Shown here: positions 1 through 12,679 of the stretch, in pieces
How the letters are laid out: the number at the start of each line of letters is the position of its first letter
How positions within the stretch are numbered: position 1 is the stretch's first letter
Assembly: GCF_003254395.2 (NCBI RefSeq)
Contig: NC_037639.1
Location: forward strand, 12,877,037-12,941,036
Length of the DNA: 64,000 bases
Reading direction: 5' to 3'
From: Apis mellifera
Lineage: Eukaryota > Arthropoda > Insecta > Hymenoptera > Apidae
Position numbers and translations under genes: made by a program
The notes under the pieces: generated by a model
The model's database searches: none
Told to the model about the DNA's origin: nothing
The model's input: only the letters and a program-made list of their open reading frames with translations

Positions 1-740
1 TTAATTTTTTTTTTAGGAAATTTGTAAAATACTGTGAATTAAAAACCGAAAATTATCGAAACTATTGAGAAAATTAAATTCGATTAATATCACTTCGCAA
101 GTTCTAACCACCTGTTCCCATATAAGATAACGAGACGTGCACTGGGTTAGGTCCAACAACCGATACAGAGAATAAGGATTCTAAGAGATTGCCTCTTTAA
201 TTCATTTCTGGAAACAAACATTTCTGGGGACAAACGGTTCGAGCTAGACATCGTGTAGAATAGATCCCACTGGGTGGAGAAAGAGTTTTAACAGGGCGAT
301 GCATCGGCTCGGGCTCCATCTCCCTCGTCTTCATCTCTTCGCAGCGGCTTCCTCTCTAAACGGCCTTTTTCCACCTTGAGCCGAGAAATATTTTCGACGA
401 GGGAGCTCGAGCGTTCCGCCCTCGACGTTCAATTCGGCTCAACTCGGCCTTTTCCCTGTAAAAAAAAAAGAAAAAAAAAAGAAAAGAAAAAGCCTATTTT
501 TATGAATCAAACGCTCCAGCCTCCCTTTTGTCCGTTTATCCGCCGCTAACTCCAGCATCCTGGCGAAATTGCTTTACGCGCGAATTCCGTGACAGTGTAA
601 TTACAAACGTAATTAACCCTTTTGTATCGCGATCCCGCTACTTCTTCCGCGGCCGGGAAATTAAGTTCACGTTTGAGCTAATACCGACTGGATCCCCGGT
701 AAATAAATAAATATATATTTCCGTTACGATTTTGATTTTG

Positions 741-1184
741 AAGGAGGATCCAAGAATGACACGATTTACACGACGCCACCATTCTTGACGTTCAACCTTA
801 TCGTTTAACTTGCTTCTCTCCGATGATTAAATTTACGATAATTCGAGATCTGAAATCATTATATTTCGCACGAAAGAAGAAAAGAAAAAAATTATTTATT
901 AATTAAGTAATTTTTGAAAAAGGTTCCAAGAAAGAGAATCCAAAAATGAAACGATTTACACGAAACGATATCACCACATTTCTTATCGTTTAACTTCCTT
1001 CTTTGATTAAATTTATGATAATTCGAGATCTGAAATCATTACACTTTGTACGAAAAAAAAAAAGTTATTTATTAATTAAGTAATTTTTGGAAAAGGTTAA
1101 AGGAGGATCCAAGAATGAAGATAATTCGAGATCTGAAATCATTACACTTTGCGTGAAAAAAATTATTAACTAATTTTTGGAAGA
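741..1184. repeat. Decayed three-copy tandem repeat, about 180-bp unit
   Basis: Three successive copies start near 741, 927 and 1100. Each begins with a variant of AAGGAGGATCCAAGAATGA and carries the core AATTCGAGATCTGAAATC (at 840, 1020 and 1123). Each ends in AT-rich sequence with TAATTTTTGRAAA. Copies one and two match over most of their length with small indels. Copy three lacks about 75 bases between the head and the core. No coding potential is seen. Confidence 0.88.
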
Positions 1185-1189
1185 ATTCA

Positions 1190-4100
1190 ATCCAATTCTC
1201 CGGGCAGAATCGACGAGACCTTCTTTCGACATTTATCGACAGAACAAGAAGCGAGAAGCGAATTACAAAAAAGAAAAAGAAAAAAGAGAAATGACTTAAC
1301 CGGAAGGAAGCGGGGTGTTAGGTGGAGCAAAAGTGAGACGAATGCGAGATAGCCGGGCCAATGATTTATACGGGTCACGATAATTCATCATGTCGGTGGT
1401 GACCAACCCTCCAGTCCCTCGATCTTCGAAATCATCCCCCACGATTTAGCGAACCGATGCCTTTCCCTTCTTTATTCTCTAATATCGCGACCGCGACACA
1501 AGGAAATTGAGTGCGAAAAGGAGAGCGAATTTCGCTCCAATCGGCGACGTTCGCACTGGCCAATTTATTCGACGATTTATAAATCATGGGAAATTTCGCG
1601 AAGAGGGGGCGGCGAACGATAAGGGAAATCGTTGGCGTGGAAAATTACACCGCGAGATGGTGGCGAAAACGAGATTTCGTTTAATTGACTCGATCCCGCG
1701 ACACTTTGAACGAGCGCGTGTTTTCCTTTACGTGTCCACCCTCTCCCCCGCCTTACCGGGGTAAAAGTAAAATTTCCAGGAATTCCGGGGATGAAGCGAC
1801 GACGTACGAGGTAAAAGTCGTTGCAAGTGTAATCCAAAGTTGGCGTCCTAGTTAACGGTGAAATCTCGCCAAGTGTCGGATGAATCTCGAATAACTTCTT
1901 CGCGTTGAATTTCCCGTAGCCAGGTATTTCGGGAATATCTTATTCCAGCTCGCGTGATGGATCGGATTATATATCTTCTATATTTACCTTCGCTCCGAAA
2001 AGTGATCATCTTTGTAAGTTGAGATATATTTCCCGAAAGAAGGCTGCGTTTATTCATCACGTACGATGCGTTTGTACTCGAATAACAGGGCGGTCGAGAA
2101 ATCCTAGCGAGATGACGCTCTTCTATTTAGTTCGATTCCGAGAGGAAGACGAAAGGAATAGTTCCCCTTAAAAAAAAAAAAAAAAACAGAAAGAGCGGAA
2201 TCATCTTTTCAACACATCAACTCTATTCGCAGAACTCTGTCCGTAATTCGACGCGGTTATCAAAATTTATTATTCGAACATTTACAATGCGGGGGCGAAC
2301 ACCTTCGAAAAGGTGGTGAAATCGATTCTCGCGACACTGACCAGGGGGAATAATAATCTGTGAAAAAGTGGAGCCCGCCACTTGCTCGGCGGGCGCACGT
2401 CGGCCCGAACCTTTCGAAAACCGTTTCTCCCCGTCGCTTAAACATGTCAGCCGGATGGAGCACAGGGGGCCTTCCAATTCGAGAGGATCGAGGAAAGCGA
2501 GTACCCGTGTAACCGGTCCCAGGGCACCCGAATGTATTTTTCACCCGGCCTACAATATTAAAGGGATCACGTATCGAGGCGTCGGCGGCTTCTTGCGTTT
2601 CGTCGATGGGAGGGGAAGAGGGGAGGCGGTCCTCTTTTACTTATTTCGAACCGGCGAGAACCGGGGTATTATAGCCGCGAGAATGAAGGGATATGCCTTG
2701 TAGCCAGCCACAAATTTATTCTAACGAGTGGCGTTTCTATGCACATATGTTCACATAAATATCACGGGATACGCCGTGTTTCGGCCTGCCTGGGTAAATC
2801 ACGAGGACGGGCCGGCCGCCTATAGGGCTCTTTTCGCTCACGATTCGAGGGATATTCAAACGAAACGTAGAGAGATGTTACTACGGTTGTTATTACGGTT
2901 AAGCTGTCTGTTTGGAAGATGCAATTCAATTCAATTCTTCTCGAGAATTTTAATAAAAGGTGTTAGACCAAATTTAAAACAGAAAATTTTATTCGTTTAA
3001 TGTAAGAATACTTTTCAGATGGAGTTTCGGAGGGATCGTTAGTTTTTTTTTTTTTTTTTTTTTAATAAGTGGAATTTATAGAGGATAGAGTCATTAGTAT
3101 TTTTTTCTTTTAAATGAGATTATACGTTTTTTAATAACTCCAATGCGAAACATTTTTTTGCCACGCGAATAATAACGCAGAAATGAAATGGTAATACGTG
3201 ACACGTGTATACACGTCCCCGTGTATACGTATCCGTTCCAATTAAAATTTCCCACGCAACAAATATCATGAATAGAAAAGAGCGATAAAACTGGGTCCAC
3301 TGGATGATGATAATAATTTCCAGAAGAGAAGAAAAATCAATAAGGTTTCGTTCGCTCGAAAGGGATTTTTAGTGTGGCAATCAGGCCAGACCCGATTGTG
3401 GCTGGGAAAAAGCTTTTTCCCTACGAAAGCTTTCTTCCGGCATCCCGTGGCGAAATTAAACATTCTCAAAGCTATTTGCGGCGGTGTGCTCCGTAATCGA
3501 GGACGGCACTTAGTGCCTTTTATCGACACACGCGAGAAATTAGGGTGGAAATGGCCTCTTTATATTCGTATTACCTCGCCCCCTTATTCCCCGATAGTGG
3601 GGAATCGAGCGCCTGTAAATACATTCAATTTGACCGATCGTATCGCAGACAGGGGAAAAATAATAAGGGATAATAAGGGATGGTAAAAGGAATGTTTACA
3701 GCGCGGAGAGAGGGGGCCGCCGAACCTCCCCGTGATTAAACGCGTAATTAAAAATATATTCTTCGCCCTCCCTGCGTCTCCTTCTCCGCGGAGGAAAAGA
3801 AAATATCCGGGTGAAAAGAAAATTTACATTTTTCATCGCGAGGAAAGGGAAAAACGATTCTTTTCTTCCGTTAAGACCTCCATTCTCGGAATCAAAAACT
3901 TCCGCGTGAACTCCGTCCTCTTCTCGAGGATATGAAAAGGTGGTGAGACTTCGCGTTTCTCGCGAGGCGTAACTCGAGAGGCCACATATTAACACGAATA
4001 ACGATAACGGTTATTCGGCGAAGGCGACGATTCTTTCTCGACTTAAGTCGTCGTCGTCGTCGTAACGTGAATTGGACTTGAGGTCGTTCCCTCGTGACAA

Positions 4101-5860
4101 ACTGGCAACCTTCCGGCAGAAGAGCCGCCGTCGTCGTCGTCGCGAATAATTTTACAAATCGCTGTAACGAGCATCTCCCTCCTCCTCGTCTCACCTTCTC
4201 GCGAGAGAAGATCGAAGAAGTCGAATCTCGGTCGTGTTCTCGATGAAAGGAAGAGGAGATTTTCTTTCTCGAAAAGATGGAGAAAATTAGTGAAAACGAA
4301 TTTCTCGTTAACACTCGCGACAGATCGATCACGTAGCCGCTCGATTAACCAATTAATCCTTGAAAACTATCCGTTGAATCTTGCAATCCTTCAGGGCTTG
4401 GGTTTACACGTTACAAGTCAGACGTCATTTTTTCGACCCCCGTTCTAACGAGGGGCGGGAAACGCGAGCTCGTGCATTCTTGAAACCCCTTTTTGCCGTA
4501 ATTCACCGCATATAAATATCAGCGCGGGAGGTCGGCCACGTACGGTGGCAGATTACAGAGGTGGAAAATAAAGAGAGCGGAGAGATGTTTCAGGGGTCTC
4601 GTTTAACCCACCGCGAGCTCGAGACTCGAGTGGATCTACTCAACGATCCCTCACCCGTATCATCTCCTTTATTTTTCTTTCCTCCTCCGCTCGTCTTTCC
4701 TCCCTCGCGTTTCCCCAGTGTGCTTCCTTCGCACGCGCGATAAACATTGGCAATCCGAAACAGGCGGGCGGCTGCTTCGAATTGCGATTAATCGCTCCAA
4801 TTTGATAAAAGCACGGAGGGGGCGATCGATACCTCGTCGCATCCGACCGAGTGACAAGGATTCTCTCTCTCTCTCTCTTTCTCTCTTGTTGAAACGGAAG
4901 TTTTTTCTTTTTTTTTAAAATACATTTCCTGTCGAAGATAGTTCTCGATGTTGGATAATCAGCGGCGCGGATTTGGAAAACGTTTCGGGATCGTTATCGG
5001 ATGCCGTGTTTGGCCGGAAGGGTGGCGTAACGACACCCTTTGTTACCATCGACAATTTTTACCATCGAGAAAGACAGAGAAGAACGAAGCTGTCGCTGCG
5101 CGCCTCCCTACGCTCCCTGTACTCCTGTGTACCCGTGCGACGATTTATCGAAATAACATTCCTCCATGGATTCTCTCCTGTCGTCGGAGAGAGGGAGAGA
5201 AAATGGCGAGGATGCGAAGAGGCGGAGGCTCGCTTTGTACGGCGACGCGACTTTGCAATCGGCGGATGACGTTGGTTTTAAATGGAACCGCAGGGCCGAA
5301 GGGAAAGGACAGGTCAATTAGTGATGGAGAGGCGGCAGAGAAGCGGCAGAGGGCCCCGCCCTTCGCTTCATTTTTCCCTCGATCCCTGAGAAGGCTATCT
5401 CGATCGGCACCTCGCTTCATTTACAATATCATAAAATATTAATATAGGCGGAAGGGGGGTTATCCTCGCAAAAGGTTCAAAGGGGCGGCAGCAGCCGGTG
5501 GCCCCGATCAAAGGTTTGCGAAAAATTGTGTCGCGATACGAGACGTGTCCCCTCCGTCTCCCTTTGTGCAGGTGGGACATTATTATACGCTCAAAGTTTC
5601 GAGAATGGCGGCGGCGGGCGTGGACCTATCCGGAGCGACATCTTTTCGAAAAGTGTTGCAGCGGCGCCGGATGGGCGAGAATATTCGGCGAGAAAATGTC
5701 TCGATCGAAAAGGTTTAATCGGGCGGCGCGATTAATGCGCGACGAAACGGGTGCAACGATGTTTTAATTACGGGATTCCGCCGGGGAATGGAAATATGGG
5801 GATGGGGGGAAATTTTCGGTGATTTGTGGCTGCCGTTGATTTTCATCGAAAATCAAACTC
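1190..5860. other. Noncoding stretch with simple repeats
   Basis: No gene was recognised. It holds poly-A at 2169-2186, poly-T at 3043-3063, a 14-bp palindrome at 3203-3216, CGT trinucleotide tracts at 4048-4062 and 4126-4142, and a CT tract at 4861-4887. A TATAAATA word at about 4511 has no supporting initiator or downstream gene, so no promoter is called. Confidence 0.5.
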
Positions 5861-5872
5861 GATTATACGCGA

Positions 5873-5873
<1 letters not shown>

Positions 5874-5939
<66 letters not shown>
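5874..5939. repeat. (TA)n microsatellite, about 33 units
   Basis: Uninterrupted TA dinucleotides follow GCGAG and end at TTCGAGG. This is one of the two longest AT tracts in the window and is likely length-polymorphic. It can form cruciforms. Confidence 0.97.
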
Positions 5940-5940
<1 letters not shown>

Positions 5941-6198
5941 GAGGATTGAAATACGCGGTGTTCGATTTCGAGGAATTCTCTTTCCTTTCCTTTCCACCCC
6001 TTCCATCCTTTTCTTTCTTTTTTTCCTATTCACACCGCGAAACTATCCGACATTATGTAAATCGATGCTGATTCGAATCTCTAGGGAGTAAGCGAGTAAG
6101 ATCGTTACGATATAAGCGCACGTCTCGGGGATAAGGCCTGCCGTGCCTTTTCTTTTTCTCGAACCCAGGCGATGGAAGATGGAACGAGAATCGAGCAA

Positions 6199-6228
6199 AA
6201 AGGAAGGAAGGAAGGAAGGAAGGAAGGA
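6199..6228. repeat. (GGAA)n tetranucleotide repeat
   Basis: About seven GGAA/AAGG units lie in a wider purine-rich tract. Confidence 0.93.
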
Positions 6229-7081
6229 GTCAAAGGTGCGGAACGAAACGTGCGCGCGAACCAAAAAGGAAAAAGCGGTATCCGGTTTTTCATATATCGA
6301 AACCGTGCCACGGATCCAACGAGATTCGAAGGAAAGGGATGGGGGGAGAGAGAGGTAGTTACAATCTTAACTTACTTCCGAATGACCGGCTTGGGACTCG
6401 TATCGTGCCTCGATGCCAGCCACGGCGGATATTCCATCGTAACGAGGCCATCCCTCAAAGAGAATAAAAATTCCTTTGCTGTTCTATTGTACGGCTCGAG
6501 AAATTTATGCGCTGGCCAAATTGTGTCTGATCTCTCCGCCAGACGAGGGAGGGAGGGAAGCTTGGATATTAAGGAAACGATTTGATCGAGTTTGATCGAG
6601 GATTTCGCCATTGATTTCTCCATCATTCGTAAATTTCTTCATAAATTTTTACACGACGCGTATCCATGTTCCGATTCAATTATATTCTACGTCCACGCGT
6701 CCGTCTCGACACTGAAATGAACAACAGCAAAGATACTCAACTCGACGCAAAAAAAAAAAAAATTATTAAAAATAATAGTAATCCCGAATATCTCTAATCT
6801 TCTCGCGCATTTCGTCCAAAGAACAAAAGAAATTCGTTTCTCCTCGATATAATATCCGTAATCCCGGGACAGAAGCGGGAGTAGAATTTTTGCAAGGCCG
6901 GGAAACGCGTCTGGATGGAACGCGTCCATTAATTCAAAAATGGTGTCTGATCGACGCGGCCCGATCCTCGTCGCATTGATCGGCCTCTGTGTAGCGAAGC
7001 GCGTTTCATCGTTGTCGATGCCAATAATGAGTCGATCTCGTAAACAGGGAACGCTGTTTCACCGGTTCTCTTCGAGAGAAA

Positions 7082-7125
7082 CAGAGAGAGAGAGAGAGAG
7101 AGGGAGACGGAGACAGAGACAGAGA
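7082..7125. repeat. (GA)n grading into GAGACA repeats
   Basis: A pure GA run to about 7103 is followed by GAGACGGAGACAGAGACAGAG, so the tract is compound. Confidence 0.93.
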
Positions 7126-8243
7126 CGCGATAAATGTCGCGCGGCGAAGACCCGACGGAGCATTAATTCATTTGTCATTCCAACGGCGGAGCAATTGTGT
7201 CCTCCGGATTATGAAGGCAACTTAATTAGTAGAGAATTAATTAGCCTCCATACGTAAGCCGGGGGATAATACGCCGCGTTTCATGCGGCGTGCGCGCGGA
7301 CCCAAGCGTGCCCCGCGCAACGCTGTGCTGCGGATCCACCAGCCATTTTGCGAGCTTCTTTACCGAAATACATTAATCGTGTCCGCGTTATATGGCGGAT
7401 GGAACGTGATGCCTGCCGTCCCCCGGAAAGACGGGGGAAACGCGCAATTTCGCGCTGCGTTCGTCACCCCCCTCCACCCTCGAGTCGCATTATCAGAGAA
7501 ACGCTAATTAATTCGAAAGCGGCGCGACGAAGCCCCTTGAACAATAAGCGCCAGACGCTCGGGATAAACGCTCTGGACGACCGGTTTTAATCGAGCTTGG
7601 AACAATTTATTCATCAATTTTTGAATCTCCACCAAATTGATGTTCGTTTCTTTAACGCGCTATTTTTCTTTTCTTTTACTTTCGTATGTAGAACTACAAC
7701 GTTCGTGAGGCCCCACCTCGTCTTGAAACGTTGTCCCTTTGCCAACCCATTACCACACTCCTTATATCGAAGCTTTAAAGCAAAGGGAGAAGGTGGTTCC
7801 TATAATCGTAAAGCGCAGGGAAGGCGGAGGAAAGCCATCTTGGAAAATTAACATCCGTCCGTAGGCGCCAGCCAGAATGAAAGACGAAATTGCGGCCGAT
7901 AAAAAAAAAGGAGAAGGAATGAAGGGACGGTGGAAAGGTAGCCACGGTGAAAAGTTTCGTGGTAAAAGGTAATGTTCCTCTCGGAATCGAGGAACCCGCC
8001 GTTTAATTTTTCGCGCTCTAATTGCCACTCCACGCATCGTCCTACGCGTCTCTCTCTCTTTCTATCTCTCTCAGTTTTCTTCTTTCTCGTCATTTCGGGT
8101 GAACGGCGACGATGTAATTGATTTCACGTTTCTTCAAAGAAACTCGTAACTCGTTCAATATCCACGGTGGGAAATCGTTCTTCGAATCGAATTGCCGTTA
8201 AACGAGATTTCGCTCTTTTTCCATGTTTTAAAATTATGGCCTA

Positions 8244-8263
8244 ACGACGACGACGACGACGAC
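8244..8263. repeat. (ACG)n trinucleotide repeat
   Basis: About six ACG/GAC units. The same CGT/ACG motif recurs at 4048, 4126 and 42524. Confidence 0.93.
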
Positions 8264-10498
8264 AGGATTGACGCAGTTTACGAATGCGGCGGCTCGAAAA
8301 TAGAGATGGAAAGGAGAACAGGTAGGAAAGGAACACAGAGGGAGTGGAAAAACTGGGGGAGAAGGAATATTCAACAATACGTGCATTAGGGAAACGCGAG
8401 CATTTCCGTGGAATGGCGGAACAGGCTTCTCTATTCTTTTTCGTTAACGAACCCCGTTCGAGCAATAGAACGTCTTTTACCCGCGGCTTTGATCTCGCAG
8501 GATATTCGCGAATAATGTCGCCCGTCTTTTCCTCGGCCAACCCACCAAATTCTATTCTTTGTCGTGCCTCCCTTTCGCGATACCAAGCGCGTGTTCAATG
8601 CGACCGTGTGCATACACGCGCGTCTACGTCACGATCGAGGAAATGAGAGTGTGTTGAATGAGAAAGAGTGTCTGTCGCTCGATAATGACCATATAATCGA
8701 AAGATCGATCGATTTATGAATGAAAGCGTTGAGAAGAGGAAATTTCAACGGCAATTTTTAAAAGATTTGATAAAAGGAATAATAATAAATTATCTAGAGA
8801 CGGTTGGAAGAAATGGATATTTCGATAATCTCGTGCTATGTACTTATGTAGCCGATGACGATACGCTGCAATCTGAGCAAAGATGCAGAGATAAATCTTT
8901 CACTCTGCTCCCTTCTTCGCTTAGAGAACTTTCGAAACGAATTCGCAAACAAGTTTCGATCCAACGACACGTTTGCCAAAGGGACGAGTTCTTGGAGCAA
9001 CCAGCCTCACTTTTTATTCGTTCGATGCACTCGAGAGAATATCTGCTTTAATAACCAAGATGAATCGTGTGATCGAAAGGATATCCATCCGTCTCCCTTA
9101 ACAAGACTTTAAGACGTTTTTTTCTTTCTTGGTTTTCGATGACGAACGGCGCAATTACGATCCACGGATAGGCATCCACGGCTCGACGACTCGGGATCCA
9201 CGAACGTAATCGGGTTCCCGTAGGTAGCTGATTTAAACTTATTTCATGGCGGGAGATTTTCAGAGGAACGAGCGGCTCGCTGGGGAACGCGAAGATTTAC
9301 GACGCAGATGCCGGAAGATTCTGGTTGCTAGCCGCGGCTCAACTCTCTCGAGGCAGCAATGGGGTTACACCTCCAATTTCGATGATATTGCCGGTCATCT
9401 GCGTATATATGGATGACGGAATTCGTTACTTTTTTGCGTGGAACATAAACGCGTCGAGTTGAATCTGAGAGATTCCGGATTCGATCGTTGCAATGATACG
9501 TTTTATGGGTTTAATCTTGAGTGATCCAAGTTTGAGCGAAATTTTTGACGAATTTACGAAAGTTTTGCTTTGGAAAATCATTAATTCTTTCAAATCTTTG
9601 GCTATCCGTGAGCTTTAATTTAATATCTGCTGTTAGAACATTGTCTGAATGAATACACGAATTATCATAATATGATAACTCTTGGATAATAGCAGCATAA
9701 TTTTCAGCATAATTTAGAACGTTTAGATAAATGGGGGTGAACTATTAGAAGCGTTGTTCGACCAAAGTCAAACTTTGGTTCCTCTGTAGCGTGAAGCAAA
9801 AAAAATTATAATCCATTTCCCCTGAAATCGTAGCTTCCGTTATTGTTGGAACGATCGAGTCCATTTATCCATAAGTTACGTACGTATAAAGGGCCGAGCC
9901 GTATCTCGTTTTCTTTCCTGGGCGGGCACGCGTTAACTTCACCTTTTTCGTAGCCATTTTCTTTACGGCGCCGCGCAACCCTCCCGTCCATCTTCGAGCC
10001 CCATTCCATTCGCTTAGCCCTGCTTTCTTTTCAACCTCTTTTTCCGCCATTCTCTCGCAGACGTTGCATCGAGTGCCGATCCAACGACCAGCTTTCTCCA
10101 CCAAAACGCTCGCTTTATCCTCCAAGTGGCCGCCATTTCGGACCCACCCTTTCCCTTTCTCCCCACATTCCTGTTTCTCAAAACGTTGACATCCGACTCG
10201 CTCGATCCCGCGAATCAACTCTTCCTTCTCTCTCTTAAAAGCCTCGATTTTCCGTTTTCACATCCGTTTTTTTTTTTTTTTTTTTTAAGAATCGAGAATG
10301 GAAGTCTCTTCGCGATTAAGTCTCTCGCGTTCCTATTGCATTTTGCATTTCTTCATTTTATTCCTCGTGTATCACGGTAAATATCATGAAATATCCATTC
10401 TCCGTGAAATTTCCTCTGAATATTTCATCTGTAATTCCTCGTCATTAAAGCAGATTAGAGAAGAATCGTCGATTGAAATAATAAAATATCGAATATCG

Positions 10499-10520
10499 AT
10501 ATTTATCGATCGATAAATAT
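10499..10520. repeat. Perfect 22-bp palindrome
   Basis: The arms ATATTTATCGA and TCGATAAATAT are exact reverse complements with no spacer. The surrounding 60 bases are also rich in ATATCGATA words. Confidence 0.93.
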
Positions 10521-11053
10521 TTCCAAATGATAAAAACGTTTAATCTCTGGGATAAAATCCAGGGGAAGTACGAGGAGTCCCGAGTAGTTCTCGAATTTAA
10601 TTTCCGTATACGATGATAAATGCAAAAATTGAACTTGCTCTTGCTCGAATATTTTTCCTTTTCTCCTCGGCAAACGCAATTATTTCCGAATTTGGCCAAG
10701 CTCTTGAACCGTGGTTCCTCGAAATTAGGGAGAGGGGAGAGGAAATCGAAGAGGTCGGGCAAAGGGGGCGTCGTAACGATTGCGTGGGTAAGCCGGGGGG
10801 CCACTTAATACACCATCGAGCTAAAAATAAATTGCGCCCCGAGAAAGATTTCCCCCGCGGCGAGAAACGTTCCGCAGACCGAGAGCAGACAGGGGTTGGC
10901 CCATCGAGGGGATCCTCGAAAGGATGGCGTATCCCTTTCGCCTCGAGTATCCTCGAGAAAGGGAAAATGTTTGCGCTTTTAAGAGGTCGTGATGTTTCGA
11001 CCAACGCCCTTCCATCGAAATTTCACTCGGAACAAACCGTCTATCGATCTTTC

Positions 11054-11077
11054 CTCTCTCTCTCTCTCTCTCTCTCT
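11054..11077. repeat. (CT)n microsatellite
   Basis: About twelve CT units. Confidence 0.95.
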
Positions 11078-12328
11078 TGTTTCCCATCCCCTTTGAATCG
11101 AGAAGTGGATGGGATTCGCAGTCGAATTTCTCTCGCGTACCCTTCCCCCGTTTTCGAGATGGCGACGAACCGAAATCGAGCGTGCAGAGAAAGTTTGAAC
11201 GCGGGGAATGCGAGACGGAAGAGAAGATGGTTGTCAGACGATGGAAATAATTCTTTCGGCCGTCGAGAAAGTTCGTTCGGGGAGTATGGAGTGGCTTTGG
11301 AAAATGTTCTTTACGTCTTCTCGTCTCTTTCCACTATCTCTCTCTCCGAATAAAGAAACTTGCTCTATCATGAGAATTTCCTCCCAGATCAACCGACGCG
11401 ATCTTCCTCCGCGATATCTCTCGTCGTTTAATGGATCGAACCTTTCCCTCTCGTAATTAATACGATTTCCAAGGATCTTAAGAGCGATCAGATTTTTTTT
11501 TCAATCAATCTCCCGACACTGCTTTAATCTTGCTGCTGCTATAGATATATATATAATAATTAAAAGTAACTCGATTTATTTAAATACGAAACTCTTTTGA
11601 TCGCGCAAAGTTTAAAGATCGAGGATGAACTTCATTGCACCCTGATATAACACATTAGAAAGATCTTTTCGCGATGACGTTTAATTCCATCCTCGACCTG
11701 ATCTTTCCCCGAGTGAAAGCACGCTTCCAGGATCGTAGCTTATCGTTCGGGTCCAACAGGGTTCTCGCGTTTCCTTCTTCGCGGCGGAGGAAGGCGAGGA
11801 GCCGCTTGTCATTCGCAGAACATCGCTCGGCTCGGCAATCTCTTCTTCTCTTCGCCACTGGATCCACCCTCTCCCAGATTCCGACCGACGAGCCTCCATC
11901 TTCTCTGTAATTACTTTCCGACTCGTCCGCGTCAACACTCCTCCCGCCTTTTTTCTCTCCTTTCCAACGATCATTGCGCGCCACGTGTCGAACAAAAGCC
12001 AGGCAACGAATTCGGTTCCTTCTTTCTTGCGCATCAGCCCCAATTATTTTCTTTTAATTGGATCGTTTAAGCGATCCCCACTGTTTTCGTTTAATAAGGC
12101 CGCGAGTGTTCCCGTGTCGCGAGGAGATAGGGAATCGTGGTTTCTTCGAGGATCACGAGCTTCTTCGCGTATTGGATCACTACGGAGACTTCCGCCCTAG
12201 TCGTTTCATTTTTTCGCTACAAAAGCCTTTTCGAGGAAGGAAAAAAGCGTACCGAGTCACTGAGAATTTCGCCGGTTTATTCGATTTTCGATGCTCGATA
12301 TATAAAAAAAACTCTTTCCAAAGACTTG

Positions 12329-12331
<3 letters not shown>

Positions 12332-12374
<43 letters not shown>
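12332..12374. repeat. (GA)n microsatellite, about 21 units
   Basis: The longest uninterrupted GA run in the window. As a mirror-symmetric purine tract it could form triplex DNA. Confidence 0.96.
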
Positions 12375-12377
<3 letters not shown>

Positions 12378-12660
12378 TCTTGGACGAGGAAATATTTTTC
12401 CCCATTCGATCAAATTCCATCCAATTTTTCCTTTAATAACAACGACCGCGAAAAGGGGATGGCCGCAATCGCGTAAAAGTTCCCAATCGTATAAAAGTCA
12501 GCTTGAATACGTTTCGAATCGCAATTATATCTTCTTCATTCGGTTAATACTAAAAGCTTTCCCCTCAACTGTAAACGGTTTTCCAAATTTCTCCTATCTC
12601 TTCGCCTTTAATGGCGAAACCTATTCGCGACTTTGCGTCTCTAATGCGGGGACTACGGCC

Positions 12661-12677
12661 GGGAGGGAGGGGAGGGG
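12661..12677 (+). other. G-quadruplex motif
   Basis: Four G-runs (GGGAGGGAGGGGAGGGG) are separated by single adenines, which satisfies the canonical G3+ N1-7 pattern on the + strand. Confidence 0.8.
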
Positions 12678-12679
12678 AC

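Larger units (their letters stand above)
8380..12330. other. Noncoding stretch, nothing recognised beyond repeats
   Basis: It contains poly-T at 10267-10286, a 22-bp palindrome at 10499-10520, and a CT microsatellite at 11054-11077. A + strand frame at 8716-9051 has a less biased translation but no domain, splice signals or initiation context that I can defend. Confidence 0.5.

Noticed and set aside
4505..4560. Possible TATA-box promoter (TATAAATA)
   Set aside because: There is no initiator, no downstream exon and no gene on either strand to justify a promoter call.
8716..9051. 111-codon + strand frame with fairly balanced composition
   Set aside because: No recognisable motif and no clear promoter, splice or polyadenylation context. 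A second overlapping frame (8855-9112) is equally open.
10613..11353. Longest open frame in the window, 246 codons on the + strand
   Set aside because: It crosses a CT microsatellite, is Arg/Ser/Glu-rich, is overlapped by long frames on the minus strand and has no recognisable domain. A composition effect is the simpler explanation.
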